DNA of 52,198 nt from Bacteroidota bacterium. Its GTDB lineage: Bacteria; Bacteroidota; Ignavibacteria; Kapaibacteriales; UBA2268. The notes under the pieces are model-generated. The model made no database searches. It was given only the letters and a program-made list of their open reading frames with translations, and was not told the origin of the DNA. This document shows, one piece after another, positions 1-8,845 of this stretch (position 1 is its first letter; each line of letters starts with the position of its first letter). Location of the stretch: contig JAKAKE010000003.1 in NCBI GenBank assembly GCA_021824625.1, forward strand, positions 1-52,198, written 5' to 3'. The position numbers were made by a program, and so were the translations under genes.

Positions 1-271
1 ACCAAAGTACACAAAGTGGAAAAAATGGGCACTTAAAAACCTATCCATTTCTTCCATATTTTCCATTTCTTCCACTTTTGGCTCAGTATGGCAAAAAAAA
101 AACTCTGCGTTAAAAAAAATCCTGCAATCCTTAAATCTTCCTAATCCTGTTCATTCAATTTATTATTGTTGTTTTGATTATGCGGCAGATTTATAATCTC
201 TACGAGATAGAATTGTTGTATTAGTTACTTAATTCATAAAATTACTACAAACTAATTCCCTAATTCTTAAT

Positions 272-1762
272 TCAAAGTTGATATACTTTAAGCATATTGT
301 CGGGCATGATGCTTCCAGCCGATAAACCTGCAACGAAAACAATGTAATCACCTGATTTGATGTAATCGAGATTGAGTAGGTATTCCCGCAATTTATTGAA
401 TATATCTTCGGGAGTTATGTCAGCAGGTACAAGCCGGGCTTCAATACCCCAGACAAATGAATTAAGCCGCCTCTGTGTGTGTGCAATTTCAGTTAGAGCC
501 ACAATAGGTATTTTAGGCCTGTATTTGGCAATATTTTTTGCAGTGAAACCCGAACTTGTCAGTGGTACAATCGCCGCCGCTTTAATTTGCTCTGCAATCA
601 CGCAGGATGCCCTTCCGAGAGCATCACCCACATCAATTAGTTGTAGGGGTTCAAAATTTTGAACCCCTGAAACATACGGGGTTCTAAAATTTTGAACCCC
701 TGCAACATTTGGCAGGTTTACGTTTTTATGGCTAATATCATATTTTTCTTCGATTACCCTGATGATTCTGTTCATGTAATCAACAGCCTCGAAGGGATAT
801 TTACCTGTGCTTGTTTCGCCGCTCAGCATAACGCAGTCGGTGCCGTCGAGAACTGCATTAGCCACATCACTCGCTTCGGCTCTCGTAGGCCTTGGATTTT
901 CAATCATTGACTCCAGCATTTGAGTTGCTATGATTACTGGCTTGCCGTGATAGTTGCATTTCTTGATAATTTCCTTTTGAAGCACTGGAACGGTTTCGGC
1001 AGGCAGTTCTAATCCGAGGTCACCACGTGCAACCATGATTGCATCCGATTCCATTATAATATCTTCGATGTCCTCGTATCCTTCGTACCGCTCAATTTTC
1101 GAAATGACGGGAATCACTCTTCCGAAAATTTTCATTGCGGCTTTGAGTTCAATCACATCTGCTTCGGAGCGGACGAAAGACAAACCGACGGCATCCACAC
1201 CTGCATTTAAGCCGAATTTCAAATCGTCAATATCTTTTTCGCTCATCGAAGGAGCCTTGCTGGAAACACCTGGAGCAATTATTCCCTTATTATTTTTTAA
1301 TGTTCCGCCCTTGATGACCCTTGTGATTATGTCATTCTTCGTGATTTTTTCAACGCTCAGAATAATATATCCATCATCCACAAGAATGGTGTTCCCGGGC
1401 TTGACTTCGTTAATCAAATCTTTATAAGTAGTGCCGACTTTTGAGGAATTTCCCAAAGTTAAATCGTCAATAGTGATTGTGAAAAGATTATCGTCAGTCA
1501 GTTGCACAGAGCTGTTTTCCACTTTACCTGTCCTGATTTTAGGTCCCTGCAGGTCCTGGAGAATTGCAACAGGTTTGCCGGTTGAATCAGAAGCGGCTCT
1601 TATATTTTTAATGGTTTGTAAATGCCATTCATGAGTGCCGTGTGAAAAATTTAATCTTGCGGCATCCATCCCTGTGTTTAATAATTTAATAAGACTTTCA
1701 ACCGAGTCGGTGGAAGGGCCTATCGTGCAAATTATTTTCGTTCTTCTTGGTAATGTATTCAT
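272..1762 (-). CDS. pyk: Pyruvate kinase with an in-frame palindromic insert
   Basis: Converts phosphoenolpyruvate and ADP to pyruvate and ATP in the cytosol, the last step of glycolysis. The family signature is clear: an N-terminal RTKIICTIGPS start, substrate-loop residues around ISKIE, the MVARGDLGLELP motif, and the IIATQMLESM / PTRAEASDVANAV block of the TIM barrel, followed by the C-terminal alpha/beta domain. At 496 residues it is about 20 longer than usual. The excess lies at residues about 353-373, at the junction between barrel and C-terminal domain, where two copies of the local palindromic repeat are translated and give GVQNF twice. The reading frame is intact through the insert, so the enzyme is probably functional. 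Identity is very sure; the effect of the insert is unknown. Confidence 0.97.
   Translation of the reverse strand: MNTLPRRTKIICTIGPSTDSVESLIKLLNTGMDAARLNFSHGTHEWHLQTIKNIRAASDSTGKPVAILQDLQGPKIRTGKVENSSVQLTDDNLFTITIDDLTLGNSSKVGTTYKDLINEVKPGNTILVDDGYIILSVEKITKNDIITRVIKGGTLKNNKGIIAPGVSSKAPSMSEKDIDDLKFGLNAGVDAVGLSFVRSEADVIELKAAMKIFGRVIPVISKIERYEGYEDIEDIIMESDAIMVARGDLGLELPAETVPVLQKEIIKKCNYHGKPVIIATQMLESMIENPRPTRAEASDVANAVLDGTDCVMLSGETSTGKYPFEAVDYMNRIIRVIEEKYDISHKNVNLPNVAGVQNFRTPYVSGVQNFEPLQLIDVGDALGRASCVIAEQIKAAAIVPLTSSGFTAKNIAKYRPKIPIVALTEIAHTQRRLNSFVWGIEARLVPADITPEDIFNKLREYLLNLDYIKSGDYIVFVAGLSAGSIMPDNMLKVYQL
643..705. repeat. Two palindromic repeat copies inside pyk
   Basis: Copy 1 (645-668) is a perfect 24-bp palindrome with arms AGGGGTTCAAAA and TTTTGAACCCCT. 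Copy 2 (about 677-701) has the same arms plus one extra T. A 7-8 bp spacer separates them. Both belong to the family seen in the gaps at 5.8-6.3, 8.7, 10.2 and 10.3 kb. Together they span about 63 bases, a multiple of three, and are read through by pyk. Confidence 0.9.
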
Positions 1763-1976
1763 ATATTATTTTAATAATTTTCAATTATTTTATTTTACAA
1801 TTTTGCAATTTTCAATAAATAATACAATTATCAATGTCAAAAAAGAAAAGAACTCAATAACAATTTACCAATTTATTTATTGGAGTGAAAATTTTTGTTA
1901 TTTAAAATTTGTTCATTGAAAATTCAATGAAAATTGAAAATTAGAAATTTTAAATTTTATAAATCAATTATTTATT

Positions 1977-2690
1977 TTAAAAATTGATTATTGTATTATA
2001 TACTTTTTCATAATCGCTGAAATTTGTGAATAGGGCATCAGGACTGTATTCAGTTAATTGTTTTTCTGTAAATAAACCTGTGGCAACAGCAACAACAGGA
2101 ATATTATTCGATTTTGCACATTCAATATCTTTTGGCGAATCACCGATAATGACTGTATGAGCAGATGAAAATTGTTTGCCTCTGATTAAAGTATTAGCTC
2201 TTTGGATAGCTATTCCGGCTAATCTATTTCTATCTTCTGATTCATTCCCGAATGCTCCAAAAGGGAAATATTTATCTAAGCCAAAAACACTTAATTTAAG
2301 ATAAGCATTGTCTTTGAAATTTCCGGTTAACAATCCAAGATGAGCGAATTGGTCTTCATTAAGTAAATTGATGAGTTCGGGTATTCCGGGTAAAAGTTCT
2401 ATATATTCAGGGTTGCTTATTTTTTTAAACTCAGTTAATAGTTTTTTCCATATTTCAGGAAGTGAATTATTCAGTTCATTTTCGCTAAAATCAATCTTGT
2501 TGGCTATATCTTTGAGAATTTCCAAATCGGTCATACCTGCAAAGCTTGGTAATTGAGATAAGGCAATATCTCTGTCGAATACCTCTTTAATTATCGAAAT
2601 AAATACACTTTTTGAAAGGTATTTCTTATATTTCAGAATAGTACCATCTATATCAAACAAGACAAGCAGGTGTTTCCTTTTCAACTCCAT
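1977..2690 (-). CDS. HAD-superfamily hydrolase, phosphoglycolate-phosphatase-like
   Basis: A 237-residue haloacid-dehalogenase phosphatase. Motif I is FDIDGT at residues about 12-17 (nucleophile Asp and acid/base Asp), motif II is LLTGN near residue 120, and motif III/IV is VIIGDSPKDIECA near residue 185, giving the Mg-binding acidic residues. The helical cap between motifs I and II resembles the phosphoglycolate phosphatase (Gph)/beta-phosphoglucomutase subfamily. The substrate cannot be read from the sequence; small phosphorylated metabolites are typical. A purine-rich ribosome site (GGGAGAA) lies just upstream of the ATG. It sits between pyk and ssb on the same strand with gaps of 214 and 75 bases, so co-transcription is possible but not shown. 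Confidence 0.85.
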   Translation of the reverse strand: MELKRKHLLVLFDIDGTILKYKKYLSKSVFISIIKEVFDRDIALSQLPSFAGMTDLEILKDIANKIDFSENELNNSLPEIWKKLLTEFKKISNPEYIELLPGIPELINLLNEDQFAHLGLLTGNFKDNAYLKLSVFGLDKYFPFGAFGNESEDRNRLAGIAIQRANTLIRGKQFSSAHTVIIGDSPKDIECAKSNNIPVVAVATGLFTEKQLTEYSPDALFTNFSDYEKVYNTIINF

Positions 2691-2765
2691 AATAAAATTC
2701 TCCCAATGCTAAAGGGAGATTGAAGAAGAATTATTCATTCGTAATTCGTAATCCATAATCCGTAA

Positions 2766-3206
2766 TTAGAATGGAATATCATCTTCAGCAGCAGCGGCTG
2801 TTGTGTCAGAGAAAGATGTATCATCAAACGTTTCCGGCTCTGTTGCAGCACTCTTCTGAGATGGAGAACCTTCAACTTCCTTAGAGAGCATAATCAAAGA
2901 AAGAGCATTGATTTCTGTCATATATCTTGTGATGCCGTCCTTCTCGTATTGGCGGTATTTGAGTTTTCCTTCTACGTATATTTTACTTCCTTTTTTGAGG
3001 TATTTCGATACTGTTTCTGCAAGCCTTTCCCAAAAGACAATTCTATGCCATTCGGTTGAGTCTTTAAACTCACCGCTTTTATCTTTGTATCTATCGGTCG
3101 TTGCCAAATTAATTGTGCAAACCGATACTCCCTGTGGTGTTGATTTTAATTCGGGGTCAGCCCCCAAATTTCCAATTAATGTTACCCTGTTTAAACTGAA
3201 TGCCAT
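2766..3206 (-). CDS. ssb: Single-stranded DNA-binding protein
   Basis: Coats single-stranded DNA during replication, recombination and repair as a homotetramer. The OB fold covers residues 1-110: the typical start ([19 protein letters not shown]), then [12 protein letters not shown], and [20 protein letters not shown]. After a short disordered linker rich in Ser, Thr and Ala the protein ends in the acidic tip DDIPF, which docks partner proteins in all bacterial SSBs. The 146-residue length is normal. The start is supported by a G-rich site just upstream. No ribosomal protein genes rpsF or rpsR flank it, so it is not in the common rpsF-ssb-rpsR operon. Confidence 0.96.
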   Translation of the reverse strand: MAFSLNRVTLIGNLGADPELKSTPQGVSVCTINLATTDRYKDKSGEFKDSTEWHRIVFWERLAETVSKYLKKGSKIYVEGKLKYRQYEKDGITRYMTEINALSLIMLSKEVEGSPSQKSAATEPETFDDTSFSDTTAAAAEDDIPF

Positions 3207-3289
3207 ATAAACCCCGATGATGATTTGGAAAAAAAATAAACTTTAAGTTATTAAAATTTCTCTATTAAACAAAGAAAATATTTTATTCT

Positions 3290-4099
3290 TTAATAAACTA
3301 CCTGAAAACCTGCACCGGCATAAGATTCATTTTCATTATAAAACATACCGTGAATACTTTTACCCTTAAAATAATAGCCGCTAATCAAGATTCCAATATC
3401 ATTAACTGTAACAAATTCAATACCGGCCTGGGCTGAGTGAGCTCCGAAATAATCATTATTATAACCGGATAACTTAAAATCATAACCCAAAATAATATTC
3501 ATAAATTCATTCATTTTGTATTTATAATCGAAACCAAACTGGGGTATTATCGCATTTGTTGATTTGGGTTGTCTTGAGAAAACATATGTTATTCCTGCAT
3601 AGCACCTTAATTCATCAAAATTAATTGCTTGGGTCAACTCTGCAAATTCCCGGCTATAAACATAAGGCTTTCTTGTTAAAATCGTATCATTTGCCAATCC
3701 GTCAACAATATGAGATGAAATATGTGCCAGTCTCAGTCTTGCTGAATAATTCAGTCCCAATGCTTTACCTTTTGTAGTTCCATTTAATCCGAAGAAATAG
3801 TCTGCTGTCTCAACCGGGAATTTCATATTACCTTCTGACCTCAATCTTGATAATGTGAAAAAGTCAGTGCCAATGCGGATTTTACTATTTTCCCTTATGT
3901 CAAATTCGAATAAATCAACTGAAGTTCCAATGTCAAGCCTTAACTTTTTTTCAGTTAATTGAAAAACGCATCCAATTCTTGGTTCGAGTAAATTAGCAGT
4001 TAGTGGGGGGAATAAATGCCCTTCCAAAGAATAGGAAATATTTGACAATAAAAATAAAATTGCAATAAATTTTAAAAAGGTAACAATTAAATTTTTCAT
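3290..4099 (-). CDS. DUF1207-like outer-membrane protein
   Basis: A 269-residue exported protein with an N-terminal signal peptide (hydrophobic stretch at residues 9-22, probable cleavage near residue 25). The mature start contains LFPPLTANLLEPRIG, and further along come RLRLAHISSHIVDG and YVYSREFAEL. These fit what I know of the DUF1207 family, a predicted beta-barrel group. The C-terminus alternates polar and aromatic residues and ends VVY, as expected for a terminal outer-membrane strand. Function is unknown. It stands alone between ssb and the sugar transferase gene. The assignment rests on motif memory, not a profile search; a generic outer-membrane barrel is the fallback. Confidence 0.65.
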   Translation of the reverse strand: MKNLIVTFLKFIAILFLLSNISYSLEGHLFPPLTANLLEPRIGCVFQLTEKKLRLDIGTSVDLFEFDIRENSKIRIGTDFFTLSRLRSEGNMKFPVETADYFFGLNGTTKGKALGLNYSARLRLAHISSHIVDGLANDTILTRKPYVYSREFAELTQAINFDELRCYAGITYVFSRQPKSTNAIIPQFGFDYKYKMNEFMNIILGYDFKLSGYNNDYFGAHSAQAGIEFVTVNDIGILISGYYFKGKSIHGMFYNENESYAGAGFQVVY

Positions 4100-4252
4100 A
4101 AGACACGTTACTACTCAATACCCCCCACCAAAAAAACAATATTTGTAAAGGATATGAGAAACAGAGACCGGAGGCTGGAAATGCTAACCCCTAATCCTTT
4201 ACTCCTAATCCCTTTTTTTCCGTCAATGGCGTGGGTTTTGACTTTTCATTTG

Positions 4253-5731
4253 TTAATAAGCACCCTTACCTGAAAATACAACAGCAATAGTTCTTGCTAA
4301 GATATACAAATCGAGAAACATAGACCAGTTGCGGATGTAGTAAACATCAATTATGTTTCTTTCTTCAAAGCTGGATGCATTCCTGTCAGTAACCTGCCAA
4401 AGTCCGCTTATACCCGGTTTCACATTAAGAATCATCTCTTCATGGCCATTCATCTTGTATTTTTCCCAGGGCATGTATGCTCTTGGTCCAATCAGGCTCA
4501 TTTCGCCCTTAATAACATTGATGAATTGAGGCAGTTCATCCATACTGAATTTTCTGAGAAACTTTCCAACTCGGGTCAAACGCGGGTCATTTCTCAGTTT
4601 ATGATATACTTCGTATTCGCTTTTTAAATTTTTATCGTTTTTCAAGAGATGTGATAACCTGTCTTCTGCATCAATGTGCATTGTTCTGAATTTTACAATA
4701 TCAAACCTTCCATCGCCAATTCCCATTCTAACCTGCCTGAAAAGCACTTTCCCTTTCGAATCAATCCAAATCATTGCAGAAATAAACAAGCAAATTGGCA
4801 AAGCAATCATTCCAAGGCTTAAAGCTAATATTAAATCAAAGGTTCTTTTCTTTATCCTGGATGATGTTCTCAGAAGCCTTTGCTGTACTTCCAATCCAAG
4901 AATACCACCCAAATCTCTTGTGGATACCCATAGACTTGTCAGGCCGAACAAATCCGGGATAACCGTTGTTTGGCTGAAATATTTGGAATAATTTTCTATG
5001 ATTTCTTTTTGTCTGACTCGGGGAACTTTGGGCATTGCAATAATTGCATGGTCAACGTTTAGCCTGTGAGCCAATTCGGGAATGGTTTCTAATCCTCCTA
5101 TAACAGGAATTTTGTCAATATATCCCCATCTGTTTATATCATCATCCACGGCAACAAGAGGCCTTAATCCGATTTGCTTATGCTTCATTAATGATTTAAT
5201 TACTTTTTCGCCGGCTTCGCCTGCACCAATAACCAAAACAGGAATACCCCACCAGGATTTTGATGAGCATATTTTTCTGATGGCTGACCTGCCGATAGGC
5301 ACTAATGCAAGTGATAATAACCATGAAAGTAAAAAGGCTATCCTGGAATACTCCCATGAGCCCTTGAGCAGGAAACTCATGGCGGCTACTATAGCATATA
5401 CAATAGTGATGCTATATGTGAGGTTTTTTAATTCGTCTATGATGTCAATTCCAAAACCGGGATATAAGCCTCTAAAGTAAAAAGCCAGCGGGAAAAAGAG
5501 AATTATTACAGGGACTATATTAATATAATATCCCATATCTACTTCTCCTGCCCAGATTAAATCTCTCAGGAAAAGCGAAAGAAACATTGTTAAAGAAAGG
5601 ACGATTATATCAACCGAGAAAAGAATGATGCCGGCAGACAGCCTGCGAAAGAAAATATTCCTTCTGTTTATAGGCTCTACCTTTGGTGCTGCAAGAAGCT
5701 TAGTCAGTTCCTTTAAATCGAGTGTTTCCAT
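4253..5731 (-). CDS. WbaP-type undecaprenyl-phosphate sugar phosphotransferase
   Basis: Moves a hexose-1-phosphate from a UDP-sugar to undecaprenyl phosphate in the inner membrane, starting O-antigen or exopolysaccharide synthesis. About four transmembrane helices lie in residues 30-150. A Rossmann-like CoA-binding segment with VLVIGAGEAGEKV follows near residue 165, then a fifth helix near residue 300 and the catalytic domain of the bacterial sugar transferase family, with FRQVRMG, VKFRTMH and DELPQFINVIKGEMSLIGPR. The SLWVSTRDLGGILGLEVQQ segment is characteristic of the WbaP branch rather than WcaJ. Length (492) matches long-form family members. Whether galactose or glucose is used cannot be told. 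No glycosyltransferases sit beside it. Confidence 0.87.
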   Translation of the reverse strand: METLDLKELTKLLAAPKVEPINRRNIFFRRLSAGIILFSVDIIVLSLTMFLSLFLRDLIWAGEVDMGYYINIVPVIILFFPLAFYFRGLYPGFGIDIIDELKNLTYSITIVYAIVAAMSFLLKGSWEYSRIAFLLSWLLSLALVPIGRSAIRKICSSKSWWGIPVLVIGAGEAGEKVIKSLMKHKQIGLRPLVAVDDDINRWGYIDKIPVIGGLETIPELAHRLNVDHAIIAMPKVPRVRQKEIIENYSKYFSQTTVIPDLFGLTSLWVSTRDLGGILGLEVQQRLLRTSSRIKKRTFDLILALSLGMIALPICLFISAMIWIDSKGKVLFRQVRMGIGDGRFDIVKFRTMHIDAEDRLSHLLKNDKNLKSEYEVYHKLRNDPRLTRVGKFLRKFSMDELPQFINVIKGEMSLIGPRAYMPWEKYKMNGHEEMILNVKPGISGLWQVTDRNASSFEERNIIDVYYIRNWSMFLDLYILARTIAVVFSGKGAY

Positions 5732-5845
5732 TAATATTTTTCATAATGTTCAACAAAAACCTGCAGTACCAACCGTCAAATAATATTTCCTGCAATTTGT
5801 TTATAAATATTTTCTCACAATATCATTTTCTTCTTTTTTGTTGTT

Positions 5846-5998
5846 GCAGATGTTCAAAATTTTTTTCCCGTTTTTGTAGGGGTTCAAAAATTTTTTTCCC
5901 GTTTTTGTAAGGGTTCAAAATTTTTTTCCCGTTTTTGTAAGGGTTCAAAAATTTTTTTCCCGTTTTTGTAAGGGTTCAAAATTTTGAACCCCTACAAC
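5846..5998. repeat. Tandem half-palindromes ending in a full palindrome
   Basis: The 550-base gap between the sugar transferase start and lpxA holds four tandem copies of a 30-31 bp unit (about 5846, 5876, 5907 and 5937). Each unit has the left arm of the local palindrome (GTAAGGGTTCAAAA) followed by TTTTTTTCCCGTTTTT instead of the right arm. A fifth unit (5968-5998) is the complete palindrome with arms GGGTTCAAAA and TTTTGAACCC. The array looks like repeated copying of half an element. Positions 6000-6220 of the gap are AT-rich with no gene I can support. Confidence 0.85.
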
Positions 5999-6220
5999 AA
6001 TCTAATGCAAAACATACGCCTGAACATTGCTCATGCACAACAAAATGATATCAAGTAGAAAAATTTATATAAGAAAAAACCCGTAATATTTAATATAATA
6101 AAAAATATGTAAAAATGGTAGGGAATTAGGGCATTATTTATTTCATTAGTTAATAAATCGTTTTTTCAATTACAAATATATAATCTTTTTTGAAAAAACA
6201 AAAGAAATAAATTAATATTT

Positions 6221-6252
6221 TTGTAGGAGTTCAATGTTTTGAACCCCTGCAA
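6221..6252. repeat. Palindromic repeat copy, degenerate
   Basis: A decayed copy of the same palindrome lies about 30 bases beyond the lpxA stop codon. The left arm TTGTAGGAGTTCAA and right arm TTTTGAACCCCTGCAA still pair except at two or three positions. On the lpxA transcript it could form a stem-loop after the gene and so may influence termination, but no clean U-tract follows. Confidence 0.7.
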
Positions 6253-6281
6253 TAATTGATTTTTATCCCATTATCTCCTAC

Positions 6282-7061
6282 TTATCTATAAATTCCTCTC
6301 TGCGATTTTTCTATAAATTCAATACAATGAATTATTTCCGGTGATATAGACTTTCTTTCTTTGAATTTCTTTATACCATCAGAATTATTTAAACCAGAGT
6401 GTATAAGGATTTTATAAAATTCATCAATTTCATTTATTAATTCATTCGAGAATCCACGCCGTTTAAGTCCAATCTTATTTATACCGTCAACTTTTGGAGG
6501 ATTTTCACCGATTAATGTGAATGGAGCTACATCTTTTGCTAACTTTACATCAGCACCTATCATCGAGTGCATACCCACTCTGCAAAATTGATGTATTTTC
6601 ACAGCTCCGCCGATAAATGCCCAGTCTTCAACATGTACGTGGCCCCCAAGCTGCGAGACATTTGCCATTATAACATTGTTCCCCACTTTGCAATCATGAG
6701 CTACATGACAATAAGCCATAATGAAGCAGTCAGAACCAACTTTAGTTTCCATAGTGGATTTTGTTGCCCGGTTGACTGTACAATATTCCCTGAGAACTGT
6801 TCTATCGCCTACAAAAGCAAAAGTTTTTTCTCCGCCGAATTTCAAATCCTGAGGTTCTGTCGCAATAACAGTTCCTGTACAAATCCTACAATCATTACCA
6901 ATTCTTGCACCATCGGCAATAACAACAGATGAACGAACTTCGGTATTAAATCCAATCTCAACATCGTCGTATATTATGGAATAGGGCCCTATGCTGACAT
7001 TTGTTCCGATTCTTGCTTTTTTTGAAATTATCGCTGTCGGATGATGTAAACTTTCAATCAT
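6282..7061 (-). CDS. lpxA: UDP-N-acetylglucosamine O-acyltransferase LpxA
   Basis: First step of lipid A synthesis: transfers a 3-hydroxyacyl chain from acyl carrier protein to the 3-OH of UDP-GlcNAc in the cytosol. The first about 190 residues are hexapeptide repeats of the left-handed beta-helix (IGTNVSIGPYSIIYDDVEIG and similar). The catalytic His lies in CHVAHDCKVGNN. The PQDLKFGGE and GDRTVLREYCTVNR blocks are LpxA-specific. A C-terminal helical domain completes a 259-residue protein, the usual length. It follows lpxC/fabZ on the same strand after 56 bases, the common Bacteroidota order, so the two probably share a transcript. lpxD, often next to them, is not in the window. Confidence 0.96.
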   Translation of the reverse strand: MIESLHHPTAIISKKARIGTNVSIGPYSIIYDDVEIGFNTEVRSSVVIADGARIGNDCRICTGTVIATEPQDLKFGGEKTFAFVGDRTVLREYCTVNRATKSTMETKVGSDCFIMAYCHVAHDCKVGNNVIMANVSQLGGHVHVEDWAFIGGAVKIHQFCRVGMHSMIGADVKLAKDVAPFTLIGENPPKVDGINKIGLKRRGFSNELINEIDEFYKILIHSGLNNSDGIKKFKERKSISPEIIHCIEFIEKSQRGIYR

Positions 7062-7117
7062 ATTCTATTTTTCACTTATCATTTTACATTCTACATTAAA
7101 ACCAATTCAAATTGTAA

Positions 7118-8515
7118 TTATTTATTTACAACCGCAGTTGATAATTCTGCTTCGGCTACAACCTGTCCGTTTACGTAAGCAGTGCCTTTCAATGTATATG
7201 TATTAAATTTTTTTCCTGTCATTTTTAATTTCATAACGAGCTGGTCACCGGGTATTACGGGTTTCCTGAATTTTGCTTCCTTGATACCCATGAACAGAAC
7301 AAGCTGATTCTTAAAATCTTTCATTTCTTTAACTAACAATAAACATCCTGTTTGTGCCATTGCTTCGCAAATCAGCACTCCCGGCATTATAGGTTTTTCC
7401 GGGAAATGTCCCACAAAATATGGTTCATTTACTGTTACGTTTTTTAATCCGACCACGCTCCTGTTTTCTGCATCATACTCCACGAGTTTGTCTATCATCA
7501 GAAATGGATACCTGTGGGGCATAATTTTCAGTAAATCATAAATGTCGAGAGCAACTTCCGAAGTAACATTTACTTTGTGTTTCTTTATTTCTTGTTTCTT
7601 TAGAAATTCTTTCCTGATTTTCTTGGCAAATTCAATATTACTGGCGTGTCCGGGTCTTGCGGCAAGGATTTGTGCTTTGAACGGTACACCAACCAGTGCC
7701 AAATCACCAAGCATGTCGAGAACTTTATGCCTTGCAGGTTCATTCTTAAATCTGAGTTCTATATCGTTTAAAATTCCGGTTGTTCCGAGTGATGGTGTCT
7801 TTTTCAGATTGAATTTATTCCACATCTTCTCTAATTCAGCCTCGGTCATTTCCTTGTCCACAATCACAATCGCATTATCGAGGTTGCCGCCTTTGATTAA
7901 TCCCTGTTCAATCAGCATCTGTATTTCTGCAAGAAAGCAGAATGTTCGTGCGGGAGCAAATTCTGTAACAAATTCTTTCTCCATGTTGAACAAACCGGAG
8001 TGCTGGCTACCCAATGCCGGATTATGGTAATCTATCATCACTGTTACACGGTAATCGTCGGTAGGCAGGGCTACTATGTCAACCTGCTTTTCCTCATTAG
8101 TGTAATGAATTGAATCTTCAATCACAAAGTAATTTCTGTCTTCGGACTGCTCCTCGAATCCTGCCTGAAGAAGAACATCAACATAAGGTAAAGAACTGCC
8201 ATCTCCTACCGGTGGTTCTAATCCCGATAGTTCAATCTTGCAGTTATCAAGTTTCAAACCCGTCAATGCCGCCAGAACATGCTCCACAGTATGCACCTGG
8301 TATCCGTTCAATCCAAGCGTTGTCCCTCTCGACAAATCGACAACATAGTCCACCAGTGCAGGTATTTCCACTGGTTCCGCAAGGTCTGTTCTTATGAATC
8401 TGTATCCGTAATTTGCAGGTGCCGGGTGGAAAGTGATTGTTGATTCCTGTCCCGTATGCAACCCTACTCCGGAAAAACTCACCGGTTTCTTTATAGTTCT
8501 TTGTTTATCCGCCAT
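7118..8515 (-). CDS. lpxC-fabZ: Bifunctional LpxC deacetylase / FabZ dehydratase
   Basis: Two enzymes fused. Residues about 1-305 are UDP-3-O-acyl-GlcNAc deacetylase, the committed step of lipid A synthesis: the Zn ligand His lies in HTVEHVLAALTG, and the second His and the Asp in RHKVLDMLGDLALVG. Residues about 320-465 are 3-hydroxyacyl-ACP dehydratase: MPHRYPFLMIDKLVEY with the catalytic His in VGHFPEKPIMPG, and the catalytic Glu in CEAMAQ. The fusion (465 residues here) is typical of Bacteroidota/Chlorobi-type genomes and is a strong lineage marker. The ATG is followed by ADKQRTIKKPVSFSGVGLHTG, the standard start. Supplies LpxA-pathway intermediates and fatty acid chains from one polypeptide. 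Confidence 0.97.
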   Translation of the reverse strand: MADKQRTIKKPVSFSGVGLHTGQESTITFHPAPANYGYRFIRTDLAEPVEIPALVDYVVDLSRGTTLGLNGYQVHTVEHVLAALTGLKLDNCKIELSGLEPPVGDGSSLPYVDVLLQAGFEEQSEDRNYFVIEDSIHYTNEEKQVDIVALPTDDYRVTVMIDYHNPALGSQHSGLFNMEKEFVTEFAPARTFCFLAEIQMLIEQGLIKGGNLDNAIVIVDKEMTEAELEKMWNKFNLKKTPSLGTTGILNDIELRFKNEPARHKVLDMLGDLALVGVPFKAQILAARPGHASNIEFAKKIRKEFLKKQEIKKHKVNVTSEVALDIYDLLKIMPHRYPFLMIDKLVEYDAENRSVVGLKNVTVNEPYFVGHFPEKPIMPGVLICEAMAQTGCLLLVKEMKDFKNQLVLFMGIKEAKFRKPVIPGDQLVMKLKMTGKKFNTYTLKGTAYVNGQVVAEAELSTAVVNK

Positions 8516-8672
8516 TATTTTATCCGATTTTATTTTCAGTTTTATGAGATAATTAAATCTTCTAAATTAAGGAATTTATACGGTTTGAAAAAAATTAATT
8601 TATGTTTATTTTTCAATAAATGACTAATAATCAGCAAATTATCCACATTCTTTTGTCTTACGTAAATTTGTT

Positions 8673-8706
8673 ATTGTAGGGGTTCAAAATTTTGAACCCC
8701 TACAAT
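8673..8706. repeat. Perfect 34-bp palindrome, best copy of the family
   Basis: Arms are ATTGTAGGGGTTCAAAA and TTTTGAACCCCTACAAT with no mismatch, the longest perfect copy in the window. It lies in the 330-base gap between the FadL-type gene and lpxC/fabZ, which otherwise holds the terminator at 8790-8818 and AT-rich sequence without a gene. Confidence 0.92.
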
Positions 8707-8789
8707 GATTCTCATGATTAATTTGATTTACATTATTATTAAACTTTCATCACTATAATCATAAAAATAACACAAGTCAAATTTCAGAC

Positions 8790-8818
8790 AAAAAAAACCC
8801 ACGATTTACTTCGTGGGT
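8790..8818 (-). terminator. Rho-independent terminator of the FadL-type gene
   Basis: On the minus strand, an 8-bp stem (ACCCACGA with TCGTGGGT, 6-base loop) is followed directly by eight T residues. It begins about 30 bases after the stop codon of the FadL-type gene at 8846, so it should end that transcript before lpxC/fabZ. Confidence 0.88.
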
Positions 8819-8845
8819 CTTTTATATTAATAAGAAAAAATTCTT

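Noticed and set aside
5876-5998. CRISPR-like array of about 30-bp repeats
   Set aside because: The repeats follow each other without unique spacers; it is a tandem array of half-palindromes.
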